From Nematostella vectensis (taxonomy: Eukaryota > Cnidaria > Anthozoa > Actiniaria > Edwardsiidae): a stretch of DNA of 64,000 nucleotides. Shown here one piece after another: positions 22,118 through 33,073 of the stretch. The notes under the pieces were generated by a model. It had not been told where the DNA came from. It did no database searches and saw only the letters and a program-made list of their open reading frames with translations. The stretch is taken from assembly GCF_932526225.1 (NCBI RefSeq), contig NC_064048.1, positions 7,791,015 through 7,855,014 on the forward strand, written 5' to 3'. The position numbers were made by a program, and so were the translations under genes. Position 1 is the first letter of the stretch. Every line of letters starts with the position of its first letter.

Positions 22118-23520
22118 GGTCGAGGTCAGCGGTGAGGCGCGAGAACGAGGGAGGAAGAGGGCGGGAGAGAAGGCAGAAAGGAGGACAGGGCAGGACCCGA
22201 AACGATCCCAGGACCCCAAATGATCCCAAAAGTACCCCAACTGAACCTCGGACCCGAAACGATACCGAGGAGTCCCCGAAATCAACCCCAAGGAATTGCG
22301 GTAATGGACAAAGGGAAAGCAGAAGAAATACTTGCAATTCTTGAAGCATAATTAAGGGTTAACAGCGACTCGATTTTTAAACAACGTGACTTAAAAATAT
22401 TAAATTTCAACACAATACTTCTATTTATTTCATTGCCCGGCGTTAAACCCATAAACAGAGTCTAAAACAAATACACAACTTTTAATTGCTACTGAAATAA
22501 ATACAGCATGTATAAACATAGCACAGCTTTGCTCAGATCATTCAAACTTTTGACCTTCCATCACACTCTAAACATTTTGCGGTTCCGACACATGACTCTG
22601 ACACTATAAATCTCATTTCCGGTAAACATCACCCCTAAAAATTTAATATTCATTCGACAACCTAAACATGTATTTCACCACGAAATCCTTGTTCACAAGA
22701 GCGAATATTTACCGACACATTTTAGGCAGCCGGTTTGGCCGAGAAGATGGAATGACAAAAGCACACTGAGTAATATACTCGAACAACCCTTCTACTACCG
22801 ATGCAAAATATTAAGAGGATGTGGCTTTTGTTGAAAGCAATATTATGTGAGTTTTGAATTTCCTCATGTGGTCGTGCGTACACCCCGGCATGATCTAATG
22901 ATATGATAGGTCTTTCATTCACCGAAAACAAACATGCCAAAAAAAAACTTTAAAACATTTCGCTTCCTATAAAAAGCAGCATGTCCTATCTGTAAAGACT
23001 TTCTTTTATGGCTTGTTATGTAAAAATGATTTATCCACGCCGGGTTCTTCAAATTACTATCACAAAGAATTGTTAGTTGACCCCAATTTCTGACTCAACC
23101 ACTGTATTCCCCCGCAGTCGTATATTAAAATCTTAATACTATAGTTTTAGTTAATGTAAATTCCCTTTTAATAACACAAACAAAGCTAAACTGAAAGCCA
23201 ATCCTTACACATTCTTTTAGTTGTCCATTACTGTAATTCCTTGGGGTTCATTTCGGGGACTCTTGGGGATCATTTCGGGTCCCGGGATCAGTTGGGGAAC
23301 TTTTGGGGATCGTTTCGAGTCCTGGGATCGTTTCGGGTCCTGGGATCATTTCGGGTCCTGTACAGACGTCCTACAAGTCTGTTCTACAAAGAGCCAGTTC
23401 TAAAAAGGGTGCTAAATCAAGTTTTCTCGATTTTTTTCCTTTTCTCTCGCCCCTATCCCCTCCGCTGGTCTTGTTCCGCCTCGTTCTCGCGTATCGTTTC
23501 GCTGGCCTGGATTCCCGAGA
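22118..23520. mobile_element. Foldback structure with about 200-300 bp inverted arms
   Basis: The left arm (about 22118-22312) and right arm (about 23220-23520) are reverse complements over several blocks, for example GAACGAGG near 22146 against CCTCGTTC near 23481, and CCCCAAGGAATT against AATTCCTTGGGG next to a shared GTCCATTAC. The arms contain short repeats of the GGGATCGTTTCGGGTCCT type. The 0.9-kb centre has no recognisable gene. Confidence 0.65.
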
Positions 23521-23590
23521 ATAAAAAGCTCCCCTCGTCTATACTTTTCTAATGATCCGTCCCTAAAGAGCAGTATGAAGGGGAGTATGC

Positions 23591-23898
23591 GCCCCGGGGG
23601 GTCTCCCTAAAAAATGTACATATGCTCGTCCTAACCGGTGTAAAATTTGTGCTATCCCTTAGGGTGCCTACCAGGACACCCGACTCCACAAAAATACAAA
23701 TCATATTTCCTGTTACAGTTTGTAAGACTCTTTCTGTTTAAGCAAATTTCAATCAGTCGCTAATAAAACTCAGGAACCCGATAATTCGTTACGGTTGAAA
23801 AACCCAGAAACTACGCCCAATTTGCTATCCCTTAGGGATAAAATCCATTTTCTCGACGAGTATGTACATTTTTTAGGGAGAGTCCCCCAACCGGGAGC
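23591..23898. mobile_element. MITE immediately upstream of the biotinidase/vanin gene
   Basis: CTCCCTAAAAAATGTACATA at the left (about 23603) recurs inverted near the right end (TATGTACATTTTTTAGGGAG, 23861-23880). GCTATCCCTTAGGG occurs twice inside in direct orientation. The element ends 76 bp before the ATG at 23974, so it lies in or next to the promoter/5' UTR. Confidence 0.8.
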
Positions 23899-23973
23899 GT
23901 ATACGTCAGCAGGGATTAAAATCACCAGCGTAACAAAGGTCAGAACGACTGCATAGGAGACACCGAACAAGCT

Positions 23974-25446
23974 ATGCAGCCCTTGTTTGTATTCTTCGTG
24001 TTATCTTCCAAGGTTCTATGCTGTTCTGCCTCATCACAAGATGCTAAACAGTACACAGCAGCCGTTTACGAGCACACAGCCATCTTTTTTCCATTCCAAT
24101 CCCCACCGCCGCGCGCCAAGGCAATCCAGATAATGATGACGAACTTGAAAGTTTACGAACAGAAAGCGATAGAAGCCGCTAGCAAAGGTGCTCAAATAAT
24201 TGTCTTTCCAGAAGATGGTATTTACGGCATGGGGTATACCAGAGATAGAATTAGGCCATTCTTGGAGGCAGTACCTGAAGTTCGCCATGATAAACCATGG
24301 AACCCTTGTCGGCAGCCAAAGGATTACGTTGAAGTGCTACAATTTCTGAGTTGCATGGCGTTTAATAATTCTATAGCAGTTGTGGCTAACATGGGTGATA
24401 TTCAGTACTGTGATGAAAAGGACTGACATTGTCCTGAGGACGGGCACTATCAGTTTAACACCGATGTCGTCTTTGACACAGATGGGACATTTATTGCAAA
24501 ATATCACAAGCAGAATTTATTCCACGAAAATGCGTTCGATACGCCTCCTTCATGCGAGTATGTGACATTTGTTACGTCATTTAATGTCACGTTCGGTATT
24601 TTCACATGTTTTGATTTGTTATTTGAAAAGCCAGCGATGGCTTTGGTGGAGAAATATGGTGTGAGAAACGTTGTGTTTCCGACAGCTTGGATGAAAGGGT
24701 TTCCAATATTACACTCAGTTCAGTATCAACAGTCTTGGTCGCGGGTTACCTGTGTTAATCTTCTTGCAGCCAACCAAAATCAACCTGCTCTTGGCATGTG
24801 GGGGTCTGGTATCTACTCTAGCGGGCAACCGCTTGCGTACGTTTACAAATCACGCATAGAAGAAAATGAGCGACTGCTGATTGCAACCCTTCAAGACCGT
24901 GCTTCTGAGACAGAAATTCAAGTCCATTCAAAGAAAAAAATTACAAGAATTCTCCCACTTGAAGTGCGAGAGAAACGTCAGGTTAAGGCTAAAATAATGG
25001 ATGATTGGTACAGTGTGGTCAAACTTGAATCACCTAAAGGAAACCGCATTGTGTGCCACGGCGTTTTCTGCTGTAAGTTGGAATATGAATTGCAAGAGAA
25101 TTATGGGTCGGAGCTGTATGCTTTGGGGGCTTTCCAGGGGCCGCACCAAACCGAGAAGTACTTTCTTGAAGTATGCGTTCTCCTTAAATGCTCAAGTACC
25201 GATATAAGCTCATGCGGGATTCCTGTGGTCACAGCTAAGACTGTGTTCCAGTCCCTCAAGATATCTGGAAGCTTCTCACCCTCAACGACTGTATTTCCGG
25301 AACTTCTTGGCGGTGGAACTGAGGTCTTGTTTGATGCCGTTGACATGGTAACGAGTGGGCACTGCGAAATGGAGGTTCGCGGGTTTGGTGAGCGACCGCT
25401 GGTGTCTGCTACACTACTTGGTAGAGATTTTACTAGAGACGCTTAG
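23974..25446 (+). CDS. BTD: Biotinidase/vanin-family amidase, intronless, with an in-frame TGA
   Basis: Biotinidase and vanins (pantetheinases) are secreted or GPI-anchored nitrilase-superfamily amidases that release biotin from biocytin or hydrolyse pantetheine. The frame from 23974 has a hydrophobic N-terminus (MQPLFVFFVLSSKVLCCSAS, likely signal peptide) and all three catalytic residues: Glu80 in IIVFPEDG, Lys179 in YHKQNLF, Cys212 in FGIFTCFD. VFPTAWM and GSGIY motifs follow, then the vanin/biotinidase-specific C-terminal domain with GVFCC and ELYALGAF. Total 490 codons, no intron. Odd: codon 151 (24424-24426) is TGA, between GDIQYCDEKD and HCPEDGHY; frame and homology continue unbroken afterwards. 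That site is not a cysteine in vertebrate relatives, so selenocysteine is unlikely. A CGA-to-TGA change, readthrough, a segregating null allele or a sequence error are possible. No obvious GPI signal at the C-terminus. Biotinidase versus vanin cannot be decided by eye. Confidence 0.85.
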
Positions 25447-25490
25447 ATCTGATTAGATATGGTTACTATGGTTACCATCCTCGTTTAGCA

Positions 25491-25496
25491 ATTAAA
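25491..25496 (+). terminator. Possible polyadenylation signal ATTAAA of the biotinidase/vanin gene
   Basis: ATTAAA, the common variant signal, lies 45 bases past the stop codon. No AATAAA is nearer. Confidence 0.35.
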
Positions 25497-25810
25497 GAGC
25501 CTCTGCCAGCCGCCATTTTGTCATCCTGCAAGTGGAAAAAGCATCCATTTTTTTCATTTTGGATTGAATTTGATAAGGGAGTTTTCATTAAATGTTTATT
25601 AAATACCCTAAGGGAAAATATATTGTGTGGGTTCTTATTTTTTCAGGTTCTACCGGAATTCTTGGGGAAGAGAAGACACCAAAAAACTATAGCACTGATA
25701 GGGAGGGTTCTGAAATTTTCAGGAGTCGTGAACTACCCTGAATGCTACCCAGTAAGGGTATTCAATGAACACTCCCTAAATAAAGTATGAAACTTTGTTT
25801 TATATCACCA

Positions 25811-25994
25811 CCACCATTATCATAATCATCACTTTTAGTTTTATTTTAGATACTTTTTATTTATTTTGTAGATTATGTGATTTCCACACCTTTGGCCTTT
25901 GGCCACCATTATCATAATCATCACTTTTAGTTTTATTTTAGATACTTTTTATTTATTTTGTAGATTATGTGATTTCCACACCTTTGGCCTTTTT
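25811..25994. repeat. 92-bp tandem duplication, two copies
   Basis: 25811-25902 and 25903-25994 are virtually identical (CCACCATTATCATAATCATC through CCACACCTTTGGCC). Recent duplication. Confidence 0.9.
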
Positions 25995-26508
25995 TATAAG
26001 TTCACTTCGCTAAACATATGTAATTCTCCCCGTTCCCTTTTGGATTGTTTTGCGTTTTTCCTTCCAAGAGGGACTACCACTTGGATTGCTGTCTAGTCCT
26101 AGCGTAATACATGAAGTCTCGATCTGTGATTTTATTGCCTTGTATTGTGTGTCTTATTGTGTGCTGGACGTCGGCAATTAAGGTCAACTGAAACATCAGC
26201 TACATCTCTTCTTAAGATCTCGGCTACCCAACCTCCCTCCCCCTAACAATATAAATCATCTTAATCACAACTACCAGCATTATATCATTAGAAAATCGTC
26301 ATTATCTGTGAGGAGGGAAAATAGTTTTTTTTAAGAGACAATTTCCTGTACTTTAAGAATTGTAATAGCATCAATAAATCTCTAGAATTTCACTCGTTTG
26401 AAAGTTGTACGTTTTTTTAACCCCTCTTCTGGTTGAAATTTCCAATATCATTGTTGCTTTTTTCATAACATTGTCTTTTTAAACCTATTCCTTTTGGCTT
26501 TTATACAG

Positions 26509-26728
26509 TGTGACTCACAAAAACAAGGGAAGTCTCATTGTTGTTCAGAACTCTACTGCGCATGCACTTAAACTATCGTTCATTTATGAACAGACACCAG
26601 GTGCTGCGACCTGCAAAATTCGAATCGAAATCGTATTTACCGGCGCAAACACACTGGCAGGAGTAACACAGGAGAATTTCACAGCCAAGAAGTACATCGA
26701 AGGACCATCGGGACTGATTCCTAGCTAA
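26509..26728 (+). CDS. Possible terminal exon of an unrecognised gene
   Basis: A pyrimidine-rich acceptor (TTTTGGCTTTTATACAG) ends at 26508. One frame is then open for 72 codons to TAA (26726-26728) with protein-like, non-repetitive composition (for example ENFTAKKYIEGPSGLIPS). GTAAGC follows an AG at about 26752, a possible donor in the 3' UTR. I do not recognise the sequence. The acceptor could instead serve another frame, giving about 20 codons with five cysteines. A signal-peptide-like ATG frame lies upstream at 26111, but its only candidate donor (GTCAAC) is poor. Gene structure is unresolved and the exon may be spurious. Confidence 0.3.
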
Positions 26729-27596
26729 CTAGCCTGCTAGCGCACATACAGGTAAGCAAACAAAATGACATTATGTTCACAAATTGTATTGCCTTTTTCC
26801 CGTCTGAAATGGGCTTTGACATTTTGAAATCAATTTAGAATTTTACCGGCTTTGTGTAAAGTAAAAGTTTGCTTGCTAATGCTAAAGAGAATTGCCCACT
26901 GTTGTAATAGCGAATGAATGAAATCTGGGTAATAATTTTTGTATTCAAATCTTTTTATCAGCCTTTAATCATCACGTCTTTGGCTAGCGGGGACTACATC
27001 AAAATTCTGATTATTCTAAACGCAATTATTATTCACCTTTCTACCCTGGCATTCTGAAAATCATAGAATATAAATCATCTAAAAAAGGATGTTATTGAGA
27101 CATACATAACTAGTTTAACTTAGTCTTGGCGTAAAAAATAATATGGAAAATCACCCAAATCCGCCACGAATGATCGGTTTTTCTAGTCCTATCACATGCT
27201 TGGTTTCCATAGGCTAACGCGCGCGCGAGCATGTACTTGTAGAGCGCGCAAAGGAAAATAACGCAAGACGCCTCGTCTTTGGCCGTTAGAAATAAACCTA
27301 AGGCATAAGGACGGACGGATACTTAAAGTTTTTTTTAACACATTGTTCACGTGGTAATATTCAAGATTGTTGAAAGGTAAGATGCCTATTTCTACACTTC
27401 TACACACAGAGAAGGTTGAATGATTTTTTTTTTTCAAAACTGGCCATTCCCGATATAAACGGCCGATTCCGGAGAAAGCGGCGTAGTCTTTTGAGAGTTT
27501 TTGCAACAGCGACGGAAAAGGCAGAAAACACACAGAGCCAGGCGTGAACTGCTTATTTTAGCCGCTGTCCTCGAAGATATGCCGTAAAAACACTAG

Positions 27597-28047
27597 GGGC
27601 CCGTTTCTCGAAACACCCGAGAATTCTCGGGCCCGAAAACGTTTTATTCCTTAAATTTGAAAAGCTGGCTAATTCCTATAATATTTATGGTATCTAAATG
27701 TGTTGAAATATCGTCAAACATCCTCGTATTTTGCCACAAAGATTCATGTGAAGGATGATCCTCTTTATAAATTTATAGATTTTAATCCTTCCCGAACTTT
27801 TCGGGCCCGAAATTTACAGGCTTAAATATTAAGAAAGTTTTCGGGACCTCGCAGTCACCCGAGACTTTTTGGGTAACTTTTTGGCTTCAGCAAAACTTCG
27901 AAAATAGCCATATTGAGCATCGAACCAAGTGGAAGTTCAAACTGTTCTAAAACATCGGTTCTCTAAAAGGAAAACATACGAAATTTTAAGCAAAAATGCA
28001 AATAAAGTTTTTGGGACCCAGAATTCTCGGGTGTTTGAAGAAACTGA
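27597..28047. mobile_element. MITE with GAGAATTCTCGGG termini
   Basis: The left end contains AACACCCGAGAATTCTCGGG; the right end contains CAGAATTCTCGGGTGTTTGA, its inverse, with further pairing of GTTTCTCG and AGAAAC outside. About 450 bp, AT-rich inside, non-coding. No clear target duplication found. Confidence 0.8.
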
Positions 28048-30361
28048 CGTCTGTCGTGGACGGGGATGTGATCATTGCTCGCTATGGTTGAAATAGTGTT
28101 CTAGGCTTTTCTTGACTTTTTGTGACTACGTTCGCTCTATATTATTGCTTTTTATTGTCACGTTCTTCTTGAGGATACCACTTGAAAACAACTGAAACGG
28201 ATACAGCACTCTTTGAACGGTCGTGCGGTCATGGATGTGGCCTCGCTCTTCCTTTCCAACATTGCTTTCCTCCATCAAATGCGGCATCTTTGACGCAATC
28301 GCTATTATCGTACTTACCCCTCCCCCGTGGTCTATGTTTCAAATTGTCACTTCTTTTCTCTTCCGTGACCAGGTGACCCTTGAGCGATCGATTGCACCTA
28401 TTGTAGTCTGCGCAGCGGAGTAGAGCGGCGGCCGATTTTTTTTTCTGGAGAGCGACAGACCCCAAGAGCAAACAAATCTACGTAAATTTTCGAGGGCCTT
28501 TACACTAGAGGTAAATGATTGTGAGTTATGTTGAATTAATAGCCTACCGCTGAGTTTTACAGTTCATATAGTACTCAAATAAACTGAAGCGAGGTTATGC
28601 AATTTTATTTTTAGGGGTGGAAAAACTCTAAAATTTAGAAATGTCACCAGGAATAGAGTTGATCTCAGATTCGCTTCATCGTAATGATCAACTTGCGCTT
28701 TTGTCTTGTGTTTAATTGCATTTTTTTGCGAAGGTTAAAGCCCTGGATATTACGTGTTATCTTTCTCGGTGAATATTATTTTGTGTGATATCTAATTGAC
28801 AATGACCCTAGTATAGTCGTTTTGAACTGGTTAACAGTGAGATCTTTAACTAGCAATCCTTCTTTCGGGCGAATGTATTATTGCAACACAAACCAAATCT
28901 TCTGACCTTTGTCAAATATTATTTTATGGAATACAATAGATTATATCACATGATCTCTAATCCAATTGTTTGTGGTTTGATCTAATTTGGAAAAGTTGTC
29001 CAAAAATAGCACTTAGATTCGTCAAACATCATTGTATCGAATAGTGTCATCTTGTATCTCACATAGGCTTTGTCGGCATAATTATAATATATAACCTTAA
29101 AGACATTTACGGTATTCAGAAACATCTTGATTGATACTCCCAAATACTTTTTGCCTTTACTCAACTCATTAAAATGTTAAAACAACTTGCACTCTTGGAG
29201 AGCCTGTTTACATTCACTGTGCGGTGCATATCTTTTCCAATCGACGTGAGCGCGACCAAGAAGCTCTGATAGCGGCGCGCTGTGTTATGTCCCGTTACAC
29301 CCTGTTTCTATGTTTTTTGTTATTTTGCACATTCTAGTACAGAGGCTCAAACCTTCAAACAGCACACAAAAACGCCGAAAAAAAGCAATTTAGTCACATC
29401 AAACAACACCGTAACACCACACTTTCAAGTCACGGCCTTTTTTCAATCGGGCGGCGAATTTTGGAACTTTTTCTGACACAAAGGGTCCCTTGCTTTTATT
29501 CTAGAAGCGCTACGGAAAAAAAAAAACGGTAATTACGATGTCAGTGATAAAACTATTTTTACAAGCCATTTAGACAATATAATTTTAGGCTTATCAATTT
29601 GAAGTCTTATAATTATTACCCAATAGGAAGTGTAAGGCAAAAATGTGAGGCACGCAGGAACCACAGGGACCCCAACTGCCTAAGTTGCATGTTTTTGAAG
29701 GTCACTCAAGGGTAGCGCGCCTCGTACGACCTGACCCCATGGATAGGCATATCCAAATACCAGTATATTTACTATTAAAATACTGCACGGTTTACTTTAT
29801 TATAATCCCTGTCTCTTATCTGAAGAATCGCTTTAAAAAAGGATAAAAAGTGGGCGACAGGAGGTAAAACGTAGTAATAACATCAATGTTAATTATTCAG
29901 TTTGTATAATCGTATGGACTTGGTGTCGATATTTTACTTGTTTGTCAAGCTTTTGTTTATCTTTAATTGCCGTTTTTTATTTATTAATTTTTCATATAGT
30001 TTTAGATTTGGTCTTCTTTCACGTTTTTACTCTAATACCAAGAAACTAAGACTACTTGCCATGGCTGTAGGAAGACAGTGTTTGTTAGGCTAAATTCGTG
30101 TTTGATCTAGCCGAAACGTGTCCGACCTAGAAAAATAATAATAACAACAACAACAACAACAAATAAGATTAATTTTTAAAAAATGAATTCGTTTTCAAAA
30201 GCCGCTTTTTATTTAGCAATCCGCCTTCCCTTAACCCTGTTATCCAGGTCAAGTTGAATTCCTGTCCCCGTTTTACCGGCCTTTAGTGTTTATTAGCAGC
30301 TTGATTGACCATTTTCATCTTTTTTTTTTTTCTCGAAGATTACCGTGGGGGTCTGTAAGAC
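28048..30361. other. Intergenic region upstream of DHCR7
   Basis: I see no gene or clear repeat family in this stretch. The open frames are short, show no family resemblance and lack good splice context. The last few hundred bases should hold the DHCR7 promoter and 5' UTR; no TATA box is obvious. Confidence 0.55.
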
Positions 30362-33073
30362 ATGAGTCGAAGGAACGTCTCCACCGAGAACGGAGCCGTC
30401 AATCAAAACGGCGACGTTTCCGAAAAACAGGAGTACAGTCACGTGATGAACGGAAAGAGTCACGCGACAAACGATAAGGCGCCAGCGAATCAAGAGAGGC
30501 AGAAGAACGAGAAGGTCAATATCTCGCCTGGCATTCCCGGATTTAGCATACCATTGTTGGGGACATTTATGCTACTGTGGCCACCCCTCTTCGTATGGTT
30601 CTTCTGGCTTTCCTGTAATTCATATGAGTGCTCGCTACGCACCATGGGAGAAGTTTTGATATCCCACATACAAGAGGGGACACTGCTAAGTTACGTCTGG
30701 GAAAACATACCGGAAGTGACGTTATCTGGTGTTGGGCTCTTTCTAACGTGGCTCACGCTACAGCTGGTTCTCTACCTAGCTCTTCCCGGGCGAATAGCCA
30801 CAGGTAACCCGACTCCAGCTGGGAACATTTTGTCTTACAAGTGCAACGGTTTGAACGCTTGGATTTTTACGCATGCGCTGTTCATCGCGCTTGCGTACTT
30901 TGATCTCATGAAGATGACGGTGATTTACAACAACTGGGGATCTCTACTGGTCCTCGCTAACATCCTGGGAATACTGCTGACCGCCTTTGTGTATGTAAAG
31001 GCTCACTACTTCCCCACTCACAAGGAAGACCGCTGCTTCAGCGGCTCATTCTTCTACGATTTCTACATGGGCATCGAGGCTAACCCACGCATCGGAAACC
31101 TGGACTTTAAATTGTTCTTCAACGGTAGGCCAGGAATTGTGGCTTGGACCCTGATCAACCTCAGCATGGCGGCGAGGCAATACGAGCAGCTTGGATACGT
31201 CACCAACTCTATGTTACTTGTCAACATCCTTCAGGTAAAGACGATGGCAACTCTTATAATTATGGTGAACGCCGAAAAGAATGTGGACAGAGCCGTAGCA
31301 GGCCTCGAAATATTGGGGGAGGGGGGAGGTGGAACGGTACATAATCATTGGTAAGTTGTTGGGCACAGCCACGCCCCTATTGGTCATTTCCTCATAATAG
31401 GAAAATTTTGGGGAAGCACGTTCCCTCAAGGCTCAACCCCCTGATACGGCCCCTGATGGCCGTTTTGTTTGTAGTTTGACTGGAGGATTTAAAATCGGGT
31501 CTTTGAGAAGTGTCCGTTAGATTGTCAGGAGATGACCCTCTGCCTTGATCCTCGTGTGCTTTTACCACCGTTTACATTACTACGCGTCCTGCAAAGATTC
31601 AAACTGCAATCCCCCTTTCTGTCAATCAAAAGTGTCTACACCAAACACGCATGTGTGTTGAAAATTGAAAAAGAAGTCAATACTTACAAACATTACTCAA
31701 TCTTTCTTCGGTACAGAATGGGTTATTAAACTCAAGATGGCTTAGTTGTCGAAAAAAAAAATTGCGGATGTTTTTTTGTTGCAATCGTTTTTTAAAGAAA
31801 TACGCACCCGACTGAGGTCAATTTCCGTTGATTGCCCGAAGAGAATTTGTAAGTAAAACGTCCAGACTTCATCTGAGACGGCTGCGCAATAAAAACGACA
31901 GTAACACGTATAGATCTAACTTTCAGGGCATGTACGTCGTCGACTTCTTTGCGCACGAGGCCTGGTACCTAAGGACCATCGACATTGCGCATGACCACTT
32001 TGGATTCTACCTGGCCTGGGGCGACTGCGTGTGGCTGCCATTCATGTACACGTTGCAGGTAAGTGACATGCGTGACAGTCACGCAGTTAGTTTAGTAGAA
32101 CCACCCCTTTAAACAAAAAATGCTTGACCTTGGGGCTAGCCTCCCTCGCCGGCGTTTTTAGGCAGGCGTCGCTCGAGCGCCTGCGAGGGAGGCTACCTTG
32201 GGCGGACTATGGAGGGATTGTAATACTTTGGTTTACTTTTTTGTACATTGAGCCGTCCTTTGAAAAATTTGGATCAACCACCAAAAAGAATCCACCACGA
32301 AAGAATCACCCTAGCAGTGCGGTCAATGCTTCTCGCTTGTCCACTTCCACCCTGTTTACACTTTTTGCTGTCACGCACATTATTCGTGTAACGTCTAAAT
32401 ATTTAACTTTGTGTGACGAATTTGCGTCACACTGTAGGTTCTGTGATTTGTAACGCATGTCCTATATGTTTTCAATGTCGGTCTACTTGGTATACCACCC
32501 CTTTCCTCTTGTGTTACGGTTTTAAATCTGTCACCTACGTTTCTTGTGTCACGCTGGAGGGACCATGTTGTGTGACGCATGTCCTATATGTTTTTAAAGG
32601 CGGTCTACCTGGTATACCACCCTATACGCCTCAGCTGGATTGCCAGTTTTGTGATCTTGGCTCTCGGCATTTCCGGTTACCTTATCTTCCGTCTAGTCAA
32701 CTCCCAGAAGGATTACTTCCGGTGTCAGATGAAGCGCACAGGCAGCTGTGAAATCTGGGGCGAGCCCGCAAAATACGTGACTGCAGAGTACACCACCTCG
32801 GATGGCGAAGTGAAGACGTCCTGGCTTTTAGCTTCCGGTTGGTGGGGGCTTTCCCGCCATTTCAACTACGTAGGAGATCTGATGGGCTGTCTTGCATATT
32901 GCGCCGCATGTGGTACTGGTCACGTGCTTCCGTACTTCTACCTCATTTACATGACCGTGTTGCTGGTGCACCGTTCGTACCGTGATGACGTCAGATGCAG
33001 GGAGAAGTACGGGAAGTACTGGGCCGAGTACACCAAGCTTGTGCCGTATAGAATAGTCCCGTATCTCTTCTAG
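30362..33073 (+). CDS. DHCR7: 7-dehydrocholesterol reductase (DHCR7), three coding exons
   Basis: DHCR7 reduces the delta-7 double bond of 7-dehydrocholesterol with NADPH in the endoplasmic-reticulum membrane. Exons 30362-31234, 31927-32058 and 32600-33073 join in phase 0 at both introns to 492 aa ending TAG. The first about 55 residues are polar and non-conserved; multiple membrane segments follow. ERG4/ERG24-type signatures are intact: [16 protein letters not shown] (about residues 230-245), [37 protein letters not shown] in exon 2, LVYHP at the start of exon 3 and [18 protein letters not shown] (411-428). The C-terminus [19 protein letters not shown] is typical. Residue-level similarity to vertebrate DHCR7 is higher than to delta-14 reductases or the lamin B receptor (no Tudor domain). 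Intron 1 carries a dispersed repeat; intron 2 contains a partial duplicate of the exon 3 start. Confidence 0.95.
31290..31431 (-). repeat. Dispersed GGGGCGTGGCTGT repeat in DHCR7 intron 1
   Basis: On the minus strand it reads AGGAAATGACCAATAGGGGC and GTGGCTGTGCC, matching 63168-63325, with related copies at 19436-19518 and 59905-60025. Confidence 0.7.
32453..32622 (+). repeat. Tandem duplication of the intron 2/exon 3 boundary of DHCR7
   Basis: ACGCATGTCCTATATGTTTT and the following CGGTCTAC-TGGTATACCACCC occur at 32453 and again at 32575, a 122-bp offset. The second copy is the functional acceptor and start of exon 3. In the first, the acceptor AAAGG has become CAATG, so no AG remains there. 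Confidence 0.85.

Larger units (their letters stand above)
21122..23590. other. Intergenic region between phosphonatase and biotinidase/vanin genes
   Basis: No gene supported. AATAAA at 22007-22012 may be a phosphonatase polyadenylation signal, though it is 886 bp past the stop. The region holds a near-perfect palindromic MITE (21726-21854) and a large foldback structure (22118-23520). Glycine/aspartate/phenylalanine-rich open frames near 22.1 and 23.3 kb are translations of the foldback arms. Confidence 0.65.
25497..27596. other. Intergenic region downstream of the biotinidase/vanin gene
   Basis: Mostly AT-rich. It contains a 92-bp tandem duplication (25811-25994) and one possible exon of an unknown gene (26509-26728). 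A short ATG frame at 26111-26188 encodes a signal-peptide-like sequence. Nothing else is supported. Confidence 0.55.

Noticed and set aside
22043-22349. Gly/Phe/Ser-rich minus-strand frames, and similar plus-strand frames at 23221-23552
   Set aside because: They are translations of the repeated units in the arms of the foldback structure.
24424-24426. Selenocysteine codon
   Set aside because: The position is not cysteine in vertebrate vanin/biotinidase relatives as I recall them, and the catalytic cysteine is elsewhere (codon 212).
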